Translations under genes and position numbers: made by a program | Shown: positions 51,641 through 59,491 of the stretch, piece after piece | Position numbering within the stretch: position 1 is the first letter of the stretch | Layout of the letters: each line of letters opens with the position of its first letter | Source: Solirubrobacteraceae bacterium | GTDB taxonomy: Bacteria > Actinomycetota > Thermoleophilia > Solirubrobacterales > Solirubrobacteraceae | Length of the DNA: 64,000 nucleotides | Direction of reading: 5' to 3' | Assembly (NCBI GenBank): GCA_023230855.1 | Contig: JALNWQ010000001.1 | Location: 248,001-312,000, forward strand | Notes under the pieces: model-generated | The model's input: the letters and a program-made list of their open reading frames with translations, nothing else | Databases searched by the model: none | Told to the model about the DNA's origin: nothing

Positions 51641-52882
51641 GCGTCGACCTCCAGGGTGGCGCTGGTGCCGCCGCGGGCTCGACGCTCGAGGGCGAGCCCC
51701 CCGCCCAGGATCTGGGCGTGGCGCCGCAGCCGCCAGGTCCCGGACCCGAACGTGGGCGGACCTTCGCGGGGGCCGATCCCGACGCCGTCGTCCTCGACGA
51801 CGAGCCGCAGCCGACCGTCCGCCTGGCGGACCGTGACGAACGCCGTGGTCGCCCCGGCGTGCCGGCGGACGTTGGCCAGCAGCTCGCGGGTCGACTCCAC
51901 GAGCAGGACGGTGTGGCGCCAGTCGATGCCGTCCTGCACGTCGACGGCGACGTCCAGGTCCCCCCTCGGCCTCCGCCTCGGCTGCGGCGTACGCGACGGC
52001 GGCGGACGGCTCGATCTCCGCCAGCAGGTCCTCACGGAGGTTCAACGTGAGCCCGCGCAACGCCTTGAGCGTGTGCCCGAGCTGCTCCTCGGCGGCGAGC
52101 ACCGCCGGTGTCTCGCGCGGGGCGTCACGAAGGTCCTCCAGGGCCTGCATGGCGTAGCGCAGCGCGTGGTCGTGCACGAGCTCGGCGACCCGGCGACGCT
52201 CCTCGACGCGTAGCAGCTCCGCCTCGGCCCGGGCGCGCCGCGCGGTCTCGTTGGCGGTCGCCGCCACCCGCACGTGCCCGATGAAGAACGTCCCCGCCAT
52301 CCAGAGGGTCGCGACGGCGCCCGTCTGCAGCAGCGCGGCGATGGCGAGCTCGTCGACGCCCGCGTCGTTGAGCAACCGGTGGGTGAGCAACCAGGCGCAC
52401 GCGTGACCGACACCGGCGATGAGCAGGAAGCGCCCCTCGACGGCCAGCACCGTCGCGGTGAGGACGACGAACGACTGGGCGACCGCGAACGCGGACGTGG
52501 GTCCCGGGCCGACCGCGGCGACGAGGAAGCCCGCGAAGACGGCGACGCCCGACGTCACGGTCCAGTAGTGGGTGTTGCGGGGGAACGGGCCTCCGCGCCA
52601 CAGGTGGTACGACCACACGACGGCGCTGAACGCCATCAGGCCGGCGACGACCCCGGCGGCCGCGACCGGCCGCACCGGCTCGTCGGTGATGAGGACGAGC
52701 GCGACGAACGCGGGCAGGAGCACGAACGGCGCGACGAGGAAGATCTTCACCCGCAGCACGGCGACGATCGGGTCCTCGGTCGGCAGGGCGCCCGGCTCGT
52801 TGCGGGTCAGTGCCGCCCATGTGCGGTGCAGGACCCCGGACCGAGACCGCCTTCTCCGGATCCGTTGGACGAATTGCGGCAC
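51625..52882 (-). pseudogene. membrane sensor histidine kinase, duplicate B, with a +1 frameshift
   Basis: One kinase split over two frames. From GTG 52882: about five membrane helices (IFLVAPFVLLPAFVALVLI and following), the His motif RRRVAELVHDHALRYAMQAL, then ALRGLTLNLREDLLAEIEPS to AEAEAEG, where the frame is lost. The remainder, in the next frame, is a normal HATPase domain (DGIDWRHTVLLVESTREL, VEDDGVGIG). The paralogue at 48205-48972 shows the expected join. Removing one base from the run of six C at 51960-51965 restores the frame. As written translation would run on into unrelated sequence. A TATCCT -10 (plus 52892-52897) 9 nt upstream supports the start. Its 3' end overlaps the regulator gene by 16 bp. 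Confidence 0.88.
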
Positions 52883-52891
52883 CGGCGATCG

Positions 52892-52897
52892 AGGATA
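52892..52897 (-). promoter_or_regulatory. -10 hexamer TATCCT upstream of the duplicate-B kinase
   Basis: Minus-strand TATCCT with 9 nt to GTG 52882; probable leaderless transcript. Confidence 0.4.
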
Positions 52898-52977
52898 GCG
52901 GCGTGGCGACCCGCCCGATCGAGGCCGACGTGACCGATCGGTGAGGCCTGACCGGACACGGGATCGGGCTCGTCGGT

Positions 52978-53646
52978 TCACCCGCCGCCGACGTCCAGCG
53001 GCCGTCCGCCCTCGCGGGGCACGTCGGGGCGCAGCACCGAGTCCTTCACGGCCTTGAGCCGGGCGAGGACCTCGCGCACGCCGCTCTGACGACCCTTGGG
53101 CCCGTACCCGCGCAGGTCGCTCGTCAGTCCGGACGCGTCGATCCCGGCGCTGCGGGCGAGGAACAGCGCCCGACGGATGTGGAACCCCTGCGTGACGGCG
53201 ATCGCCCGTCGCACCCCGAACGCGTCGTGGGCCCGCCGCATCGAGGCATAGGTGTTGTCCCCGCGGTCGTCGATCGCGATCACCCGGTCGGGAACGTCGG
53301 CGCTCCGGAGCGCTGCCCGCATCGTCGCCGGCTCGTCGTAGTCCTCGGCCGGGCGCGTGCCCCCGGACACGAGGATCCGTGCCACCTTGCCGGACCGCCA
53401 CAGCTCCACCGTGCGCGCCACCCGGTCGGCGAGCATCGCGCTCATCCTCCCGTCCTCGTGGACGAGCGCACCGAGGACGATCGCCACCGGCGCCGCGTCG
53501 ACGTCCTCCACCCGGTCGACGGCACCGCCGCCGCGGACGACGACGTAGAGGTTGAGAACCATCACGAGCAGCACCGCGGCGACCGTGGCGGCCAGCACGA
53601 TGCGGACGGGACGGGGGACGCGCACGAGGAAGCAGGCTACGCGCAT
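52978..53646 (-). CDS. YdcF/SanA-like protein (DUF218)
   Basis: 222 residues from ATG 53646. One N-terminal membrane helix (VRIVLAATVAAVLLVMVLNL) anchors a DUF218 domain: APVAIVLGALVHEDGRMSAM, VARILVSGGTRPAEDYDE, AIDDRGDNTYASM and AVTQGFHIRRALFLAR. SanA-type members contribute to envelope barrier function and vancomycin tolerance, and others may bind nucleotides or sugars; no activity can be assigned. It is divergent from the VanW gene 148 bp away, so both are envelope genes at one promoter region. Longer frames upstream are the antisense of VanW and are not used. Confidence 0.88.
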   Translation of the reverse strand: MRVACFLVRVPRPVRIVLAATVAAVLLVMVLNLYVVVRGGGAVDRVEDVDAAPVAIVLGALVHEDGRMSAMLADRVARTVELWRSGKVARILVSGGTRPAEDYDEPATMRAALRSADVPDRVIAIDDRGDNTYASMRRAHDAFGVRRAIAVTQGFHIRRALFLARSAGIDASGLTSDLRGYGPKGRQSGVREVLARLKAVKDSVLRPDVPREGGRPLDVGGG

Positions 53647-53794
53647 CGCTCGACCACCGGTCGGGGTCGCCGTACCCCCGACGGCGCACGCCCGCCGTTC
53701 GGCGGCCCGGGGACACCTCGCCGCACGACCGCTTGCAGACCCCCGTCGGGCGACGCGGTCGTCGGGGCCCCGGGCTACCGTGAAGGGTCCGCCG

Positions 53795-55900
53795 ATGTCC
53801 GAACCGCCCCGTCGTCCCCGGCCGCCCGTGTCCGGCTCGCCCCGCCCGCGTCCGCGCCCCGACGACGTGGACGCACCCGGATCGCGCCGCCGCCCGGACG
53901 GCCGCGCACCCGAGGATGCGGCCCCGGGGCGCCGGCGGCCCGCCGGAGCGGAGCGCGGTGCCGGAACGGGTGGACGCGGCCCGACCGGGTCCGAGGACGA
54001 CCCGTCGGGATGGTCCGGTGGTCGGGCGTCCGGCCGGTCCGGCCGCCCGGGCGACCGTCTGACCGGTGGCCGGAGCCCCGGCTCCACGGGACGGCGCGGT
54101 CCCGGCGGCCCGGGTGACCGTCGGCGGCCGGCCGGCGCCGGCGAGGACGGGGCGCGGGCCGGCGCCCGCCGTCCCACCGGCACCGGCGGGCAGCGACGCA
54201 GCGGCGTCCTCATCGTCGGCGTGGGCGCGGGGGCGCTGCTCCTGCTGCTGCTCGTCGCGGGCCTCGTCGTACGGGCCTCCAACGACGGCAAGATCCTGCC
54301 CGGCACGCGCGTCGCCGACGTCGGCGTCGGCGGCCTGACCCCGGAGCGGGCCCGCGAACGGCTGCGTCCCGCGCTCGGGGACGAGGGATCGGTCCGCCTG
54401 CGTACCGAGGGGCGCACCGTCGACGTGGCGCGCTCCGACGCCGGCTACAGCGTCGACATGCAGGCGACGATCGACGCCGCCGAGCGGTCGGGTCGCGAGG
54501 GCGTGCTGGGCGGCCTTCCCGCCACGCTCCGGGGCCTGCTCATCAGCCGCAACGTCGACGCGCGCGTCCGGGTCGACGACGAGAAGCTCGAGGCCGCGGT
54601 GACGCAGGTCGCCGAGAAGATCGACGGTGACCCGTTTCCCGGCGGGCTGCAGATCGACATCAACACGCGCGAGGTGACGATCAAGCGACCACGCGCCGGC
54701 CGCATGGTGAACCGCGACGAGCTGACGAAGCGGCTGCGTCGCGAGTTGACGCGCGGTGGTCGTGGCCCGATCGACGTGCCGGTGCGTACCGTCGAACCGG
54801 TGTCCGACGACCGTCTGGCCGAGATCGCCGACGAGGCCCGCGAGTACCTGCGCCAGGACCTCGTGCTCACCGGGGCCGGCGAGCCGCTGACGCTCGGCAA
54901 GGGCAAGATCGCCCGGCTGCTGGCGGTCGAGAGCAACGACTCCGGCCGCACGGCGTTCCTCGGCGTCGACCGTGAGCGACTGTCGCAGCTCGTCGCTCAG
55001 CTCACCAAGCGCGGCGCGGTCGCCGCGCGCAACGCCCGGATCAGCGCACCGGCCGTCGGCGGCGTCCTCACGGGCAAGGACGAGGTCACCTGGAAGGCCC
55101 GGTCGGCGAAGACGACCGTCACACCGGCCCGGCAGGGGCGGGCGGTCAAGCGCGAGGAGGTCGGCACCGCGCTGCGCAAGGGCATCGCCGCCGGACGGCA
55201 CCGGATCGCCGTGCCGATGAAGACGACGGATCCCGAGATCTCCACCGCGGAGGCGCGCAAGGTCGACCAGCTCCTCGGCACGTTCACCACCCCGTACGTC
55301 GCCGGGCAGCCGCGGGTCACGAACATCCAGCAGATGGCCCGGACCGTCGACATGACGTTGATCCCGGACGGTGGTCAGTTCTCGCTCAACGGGATCACCG
55401 GCGAGCGGACGAAGGCCAAGGGCTACGTCGAGGCGCCGTTCATCGCCAACAACCGGATCGAGCCGTCGGTCGGTGGCGGGGTGTCGCAGTTCTCCACGAC
55501 GATGTACAACGCGGCGTACTTCGCCGGCCTGCCGCTGGACGCCTACCGTCCGCACAGCCTCTACATCGACCGCTACCCGCCCGGGCGCGAGTCGACGTTG
55601 AACTTCCCCGACATCGACATGAAGTGGACGAACGACACCGGTGCGCCGATCCTCGTCCGCACGAGCTACGACGCGGCCGGCGTGAGCGTCGCCCTGTACG
55701 GCCACAACGGCGGCCGGCGCGTCACCGCGTCGCCGGGCGCACGCCAACCGGTCGAGGGCGGGGACTTCTCGATCACCGTCACCCGCAGGATCCGCTACGG
55801 CGACGGCCGCACCGTCGAGCAGCCGATCACCACCCGCTACGAGACGGAGAGCAAGGCCCAGCCGCCGGCCGAGGGCGACGCCGCGCCGTCGGGCGAGTAG
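53795..55900 (+). CDS. VanW family protein with peptidoglycan-binding-like domains
   Basis: 701 residues. An N-terminal 135 residues of Arg, Pro and Gly (cytoplasmic, disordered), one membrane helix at 137-160, then an extracellular part. Two PG_binding_4-type repeats (about 170-450) precede the VanW domain (about 480-620): FTTPYVAGQPRVTNIQ, GGQFSLNGITGERTKAKGY, GGGVSQFSTTMYNAAYFAGL and ESTLNFPDIDMKWTNDTG. The remaining beta-rich end is typical. VanW proteins occur in vancomycin-resistance clusters and sporulation or wall-remodelling contexts; biochemical role unknown. AAGGG before the ATG serves as ribosome-binding site. Confidence 0.92.
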   Translation: MSEPPRRPRPPVSGSPRPRPRPDDVDAPGSRRRPDGRAPEDAAPGRRRPAGAERGAGTGGRGPTGSEDDPSGWSGGRASGRSGRPGDRLTGGRSPGSTGRRGPGGPGDRRRPAGAGEDGARAGARRPTGTGGQRRSGVLIVGVGAGALLLLLLVAGLVVRASNDGKILPGTRVADVGVGGLTPERARERLRPALGDEGSVRLRTEGRTVDVARSDAGYSVDMQATIDAAERSGREGVLGGLPATLRGLLISRNVDARVRVDDEKLEAAVTQVAEKIDGDPFPGGLQIDINTREVTIKRPRAGRMVNRDELTKRLRRELTRGGRGPIDVPVRTVEPVSDDRLAEIADEAREYLRQDLVLTGAGEPLTLGKGKIARLLAVESNDSGRTAFLGVDRERLSQLVAQLTKRGAVAARNARISAPAVGGVLTGKDEVTWKARSAKTTVTPARQGRAVKREEVGTALRKGIAAGRHRIAVPMKTTDPEISTAEARKVDQLLGTFTTPYVAGQPRVTNIQQMARTVDMTLIPDGGQFSLNGITGERTKAKGYVEAPFIANNRIEPSVGGGVSQFSTTMYNAAYFAGLPLDAYRPHSLYIDRYPPGRESTLNFPDIDMKWTNDTGAPILVRTSYDAAGVSVALYGHNGGRRVTASPGARQPVEGGDFSITVTRRIRYGDGRTVEQPITTRYETESKAQPPAEGDAAPSGE

Positions 55901-55962
55901 GACGGCGTCGCGGGGCGGGCGCCCGGATACCGGGACGCTCCGGCCGGTCCGGCGGCGGGGCG

Positions 55963-55968
55963 TAGGGT
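55963..55968 (+). promoter_or_regulatory. -10 hexamer TAGGGT of a leaderless promoter (cupin gene)
   Basis: TAGGGT with 6 nt to ATG 55975; no ribosome-binding site otherwise. Confidence 0.45.
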
Positions 55969-55974
55969 GGGCCC

Positions 55975-56415
55975 ATGAGCGAGACCGTCACCCGCGTCAC
56001 CCTCCAGGACCACACCGGGGAGCGCTTCGTGCCGCTCCGCCGCGCGCTGGGCGTCACGAGCTTCGGCATCAACCAGCTCGTGCTGCAGCCCGGGCAGCGG
56101 ATGCGGATCCACCACCATGAGCGGCAGGAGGAGGCGTACCTCGTGATCTCCGGCCGGTTGACGCTCGTCGTCGAGGGCGAGGACCACGACCTGGTTCCCG
56201 GCGAGATCGCCCGGATCGCCCCCGACGTGCGCCGCCAGGTCGTCAACCGCGGGCCCGACGTCCTGTCGCTCGTGGCGCTCGGGGGCGACGTCGCCGTGGA
56301 GCACGCGTCCCGCGACGCCGAGGCGTTCCACGACTGGGACGACCACGATCCGCACCCGATCACCGACGTGCCGCTCCCCGACGACCTGCCCGACGCGGAG
56401 CGCCGGACGGCATGA
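55975..56415 (+). CDS. cupin domain protein
   Basis: 146 residues with a single RmlC-like cupin. Motif 1 is seen as RIHHHERQEEAYLVISGRL (His, His, Glu metal ligands) and motif 2 as PGEIARIAPDVRRQVVNRG, where the last His is not obvious. The last 35 residues (DDHDPHPITDV and following) are His/Asp-rich. Its stop overlaps the ATG of the PoxB gene (ATGA), so the two are co-translated. It may sense or modify a metabolite of the pyruvate pathway, but this is inference. Confidence 0.88.
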   Translation: MSETVTRVTLQDHTGERFVPLRRALGVTSFGINQLVLQPGQRMRIHHHERQEEAYLVISGRLTLVVEGEDHDLVPGEIARIAPDVRRQVVNRGPDVLSLVALGGDVAVEHASRDAEAFHDWDDHDPHPITDVPLPDDLPDAERRTA

Positions 56416-58142
56416 ACGTCGCCGAGCAGTTCGTCACCGTCCTGCGCCAGGCGGGCGTCGAGCGCGTCTACGGCGTCGTCGGCGACAGCCTCAACCCGGT
56501 CGTCGACGCGATCCGCCGCACCGACGGCATCGACTGGGTCCACGTCCACAACGAGGAGGCCGCCGCGTTCGCCGCCGCGGCCGAGGCCCAGGTCACCGGA
56601 CGGCTCGCGGTCTGCGCGGGGAGCTGCGGCCCCGGCAACACGCACCTCGTCCAGGGCCTCTACGACGCGCAGCGCTCCGGGGCGCCGGTCCTCGCCCTGG
56701 CGTCCCACATCCCGTCGGCGCAGATCGGCACCGGGTTCTTCCAGGAGACCCACCCCGAGCGGCTGTTCGTCGAGTGCAGCGTCTACTGCGAGACGATCTC
56801 CCGGGCGGAGCAGATGCCGCGGATCCAGCGGATCGCGATCCAGCGGGCGATCGCCGACGGCGGCGTGGCGGTGCTTGTCGTCCCCGGCGACGTCGCCGAC
56901 CTCGATGTCGCGCACCCGACGGGCGAGAGCCGGTTCGTCGTCGAGCGTGCGGTGGCCGCCCCGCCTCCCGCGCAGGTCCGGGCACTGGCCGACGCGATCG
57001 ACGCCGCGGAGCGCGTGACGATCTTCGCCGGGGCAGGAGCCGCCGGCGCCCGCGACGAGCTGCTGGCGCTCGCCGACGCGGTCAAGGCCCCGATCGGCCA
57101 CACGCTGCGCGGCAAGGAGCACCTGCAGTACGACAACCCCTTCGACGTCGGGATGAGCGGCCTGCTCGGCTACGGCGCCTGCTACGAGGCGACCCACGAG
57201 GCCGATCTGCTGCTCCTCCTGGGCACCGACTTCCCCTACGACGGGTTCCTGCCCGGGGAGCGGACGATCCAGGTCGACCACGACGCCGCGCGGCTGGGCC
57301 GACGCACGCCGCTGCTGCTCGGGGTGCACGGCGACGTCGGCGAGACGCTCCGCGCCGTCCTACCGCTGGTGCGGACGAGGGACGACCGATCGTTCCTCGA
57401 CGACATGCTCACCCGCCACGCCAAGGCGTTGGAGCAGGTCGTCGGCGCGTACACCGACGCGTCCCGGGCGCGTCCGCCGATCCATCCCGAGCTCGTCGCC
57501 GACGCCCTCGACGACCTGGCCGCCGACGACGCGATCTTCACGGTCGACACCGGGATGAACAACGTGTGGGCGGCCCGTTACCTGACGCCGAACGGCCGTC
57601 GTCGGGTGATCGGCTCGTTCCTCCACGGCACGATGGCCAACGCGCTGCCGCACGCGATCGGGGCCCAGCTCGCCCAGCCCGGCCGCCAGGTCGTGTCGAT
57701 GTCGGGTGACGGTGGCCTCGCGATGCTGCTCGGCGAGCTGCTGACCGTCCGTCGCCATCGCCTGCCGGTGAAGATCGTCGTGTTCAACAACTCGTCCCTG
57801 GGCATGGTGAAGCTCGAGATGCTCGTCGAGGGCCTGCCGGACTTCGGCACCGACCACGACCCGATCGACTACGCCACGATCGCCCGCGGCGTGGGGATCG
57901 ACGCGATCCGGATCGAGCGGCCGGAGGAGCTGCACGACGGCCTGGCCCGTGGCCTCGCCGGACCCGGGCCGATGCTCATCGACGTGGTCACGGACCCCAA
58001 CGCCCTGTCGATGCCCCCGCACGTCACCGCCCAGCAGATCCGCGGCTTCGCGATGGCCGCCGGCAAGACCGTCCTCGGCGGCGGCGTCGGCAAGATGCTC
58101 GAGCTCGCCCGGTCGAACCTGCGTCATGCGCGGGGGCTGTGA
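56412..58142 (+). CDS. poxB: pyruvate dehydrogenase (quinone)-like ThDP enzyme, PoxB type
   Basis: 576 residues, usual length for PoxB. ThDP N-domain: VVGDSLNPVVDAIRRTDG and the activating Glu in VHNEEAAAFAAAAEAQ. Central domain from about 190. C-terminal ThDP/Mg motif GDGGLAML...NNSSLGMVKLEM, with GAGAAGARDELLALADA in the FAD-related middle region. PoxB oxidises pyruvate to acetate and CO2, passing electrons to the membrane quinone pool; acetolactate synthases share the fold but the NNSSLGMVKLE and SGLLGYGACYEATHEADLLLLLG features fit PoxB. Coupled to the preceding cupin gene. Confidence 0.93.
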   Translation: MNVAEQFVTVLRQAGVERVYGVVGDSLNPVVDAIRRTDGIDWVHVHNEEAAAFAAAAEAQVTGRLAVCAGSCGPGNTHLVQGLYDAQRSGAPVLALASHIPSAQIGTGFFQETHPERLFVECSVYCETISRAEQMPRIQRIAIQRAIADGGVAVLVVPGDVADLDVAHPTGESRFVVERAVAAPPPAQVRALADAIDAAERVTIFAGAGAAGARDELLALADAVKAPIGHTLRGKEHLQYDNPFDVGMSGLLGYGACYEATHEADLLLLLGTDFPYDGFLPGERTIQVDHDAARLGRRTPLLLGVHGDVGETLRAVLPLVRTRDDRSFLDDMLTRHAKALEQVVGAYTDASRARPPIHPELVADALDDLAADDAIFTVDTGMNNVWAARYLTPNGRRRVIGSFLHGTMANALPHAIGAQLAQPGRQVVSMSGDGGLAMLLGELLTVRRHRLPVKIVVFNNSSLGMVKLEMLVEGLPDFGTDHDPIDYATIARGVGIDAIRIERPEELHDGLARGLAGPGPMLIDVVTDPNALSMPPHVTAQQIRGFAMAAGKTVLGGGVGKMLELARSNLRHARGL

Positions 58143-58186
58143 CCCGGCGCGACGACCGGTGCTCCGGCGGGCTGGGACGGGCGTGC

Positions 58187-58238
58187 GGCCGGGGTGCGCT
58201 GCGTGACCGGCGTCCCACGTCCGTGGCGCAGCACACCC
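58187..58238. repeat. hairpin repeat, copy 1
   Basis: A 52-bp unit containing GGGGTGCGCTGCG...CGCAGCACACCCC, a 13-bp stem with one mismatch and a 23-nt loop. Copy 2, at a 73-bp offset, differs in one base. Confidence 0.85.
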
Positions 58239-58259
58239 CTCCGAGCGCGGGTGGCGGCC

Positions 58260-58311
58260 GGCCGGGGTGCGCTGCGCGACCGGCGTCCCACGTCCGTGGC
58301 GCAGCACACCC
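58260..58311. repeat. hairpin repeat, copy 2
   Basis: Same unit as copy 1 with GCGCGACC in place of GCGTGACC. Located between the PoxB and hydrolase genes; may act as tandem terminators for PoxB. Confidence 0.85.
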
Positions 58312-58401
58312 CCTGCGCGATCAGGCTCCGGCGTCGGGGTCGCATCACGAGGCGTCACCCTGGGCGCCGATCCCCACGACCGTGACCGACCCCGGACGAC
58401 C

Positions 58402-59205
58402 ATGACCAGCACCGACCTCCCGCCCGTCCCCCCGGAACCAGACCGCCTGACCACGCCCGACGGTCGCGGCATCGCCTACCGGCGCGTGCCCGGCCGCGCG
58501 CCCGGCGTCGTGTTCCTCCACGGCTACATGTCGACGATGGACGGTGACAAGGCGCTCGCGCTCGAGCGGCACTGTCGGGACCGGGGGGTGGCGTTCCTGC
58601 GCTACGACCAAGCCGGTCACGGCGCGTCGTCGGGAACGATCGTCGACGCCACCATCGGCGGTTGGGTGGATGACGCCGTCGCCGTCCTCGATGCGCTGAC
58701 CGACGGCCCACAGATCCTCGTCGGGTCGAGCATGGGCGGCGGGGTGATGTTGCCGGTGGCGCTCGCCCGACCGGAGCGCGTCGCCGGGCTGATCGGGATC
58801 GCGGCGGCGCCGGACGTGTTCGCCGAGCGATTCGCCTCGCTGTCGGACGAGGACCGTCGCGACCTGGAGCGCGACGGGCTCCTGCGGCGTCCCTCGCGCT
58901 ACGACCCGAACGGCTACGTCTACGGTCGGGCGTTGCTCGAGGATGCGCCACGACGCTGCCTGCTCGGCGGTCCGATCGCCATCGACATCCCGGTGCGCCT
59001 GCTGCACGGCCGGCGGGACGAGGACGTGTCGTGGGAGACGAGTCGACGCCTGGCGGACGCGCTGACGTCCGACGACGTCCACCTGGAGGTCATCGAGGAC
59101 GGGGACCACCGACTCTCGCGGCCCCAGGATCTCGAGCGACTGCTGCGGACGGTGGACGACGTGCGGGACCTGGCGGGCCGGGCCACTCGCTACCGTGCGC
59201 GGTGA
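58402..59205 (+). CDS. alpha/beta hydrolase
   Basis: 267 residues. Oxyanion-hole HGYMSTMDG, nucleophile Ser in VGSSMGGGVM, the acid Asp in RRDEDVSWE, and the catalytic His in EDGDHRLSRP. The form VFLHGYMSTMDGDKALALE resembles the ABHD10/Dhh-type acyl-protein or serine hydrolases. It is co-translated with a 52-codon gene at its stop (TGATG). The direct-repeat hairpins end 90 bp upstream. Substrate not predictable. Confidence 0.9.
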   Translation: MTSTDLPPVPPEPDRLTTPDGRGIAYRRVPGRAPGVVFLHGYMSTMDGDKALALERHCRDRGVAFLRYDQAGHGASSGTIVDATIGGWVDDAVAVLDALTDGPQILVGSSMGGGVMLPVALARPERVAGLIGIAAAPDVFAERFASLSDEDRRDLERDGLLRRPSRYDPNGYVYGRALLEDAPRRCLLGGPIAIDIPVRLLHGRRDEDVSWETSRRLADALTSDDVHLEVIEDGDHRLSRPQDLERLLRTVDDVRDLAGRATRYRAR

Positions 59206-59363
59206 TGACGGTCGAGGAGTACCTGGAGCGCATCGACGCCGCGGAGGACGAGGCCGCGTTGCTGGAGCTGCGTCGCGAGCTGCGCGCCGACCGGGCGCTG
59301 CCCGACGACGACCGGCGGGCGCTCCAGGAGCGGATCGCCGACGCGCGCGCCGACCTGGCCTGA
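59205..59363 (+). CDS. small conserved-looking helical protein (52 aa)
   Basis: 52 residues, rich in Glu, Arg, Ala and Leu, predicted as two amphipathic helices (VEEYLERIDAAEDEAALLEL and DDRRALQERIADARADL). The ATG overlaps the hydrolase stop (TGATG), which makes translation coupling likely. Codon use matches its neighbours. No family is recognised; it may be a partner of the hydrolase. Confidence 0.55.
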   Translation: MTVEEYLERIDAAEDEAALLELRRELRADRALPDDDRRALQERIADARADLA

Positions 59364-59491
59364 GCGACCGGTCACCGTGGCCCGCAGGTCGGTCTCGCGG
59401 GCCGGACGCCGTGCCTGCAACCCGATCGGGGCGGAGCGGCCACTGCGGCCGCCCGGCGTCGACCGGCGAGGCCTGCCGACCGACCCGGGGC

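Noticed and set aside
50195..55747. An 1850-codon leftward open frame
   Set aside because: It runs antisense through the VanW gene and the response regulator and only shares its frame with a real kinase in the middle; the rest is Arg/Gly/Pro-rich noise typical of shadow frames in GC-rich DNA.
58143..58400. Short peptides repeated in both strands
   Set aside because: They are translations of the duplicated hairpin units and have no start context.
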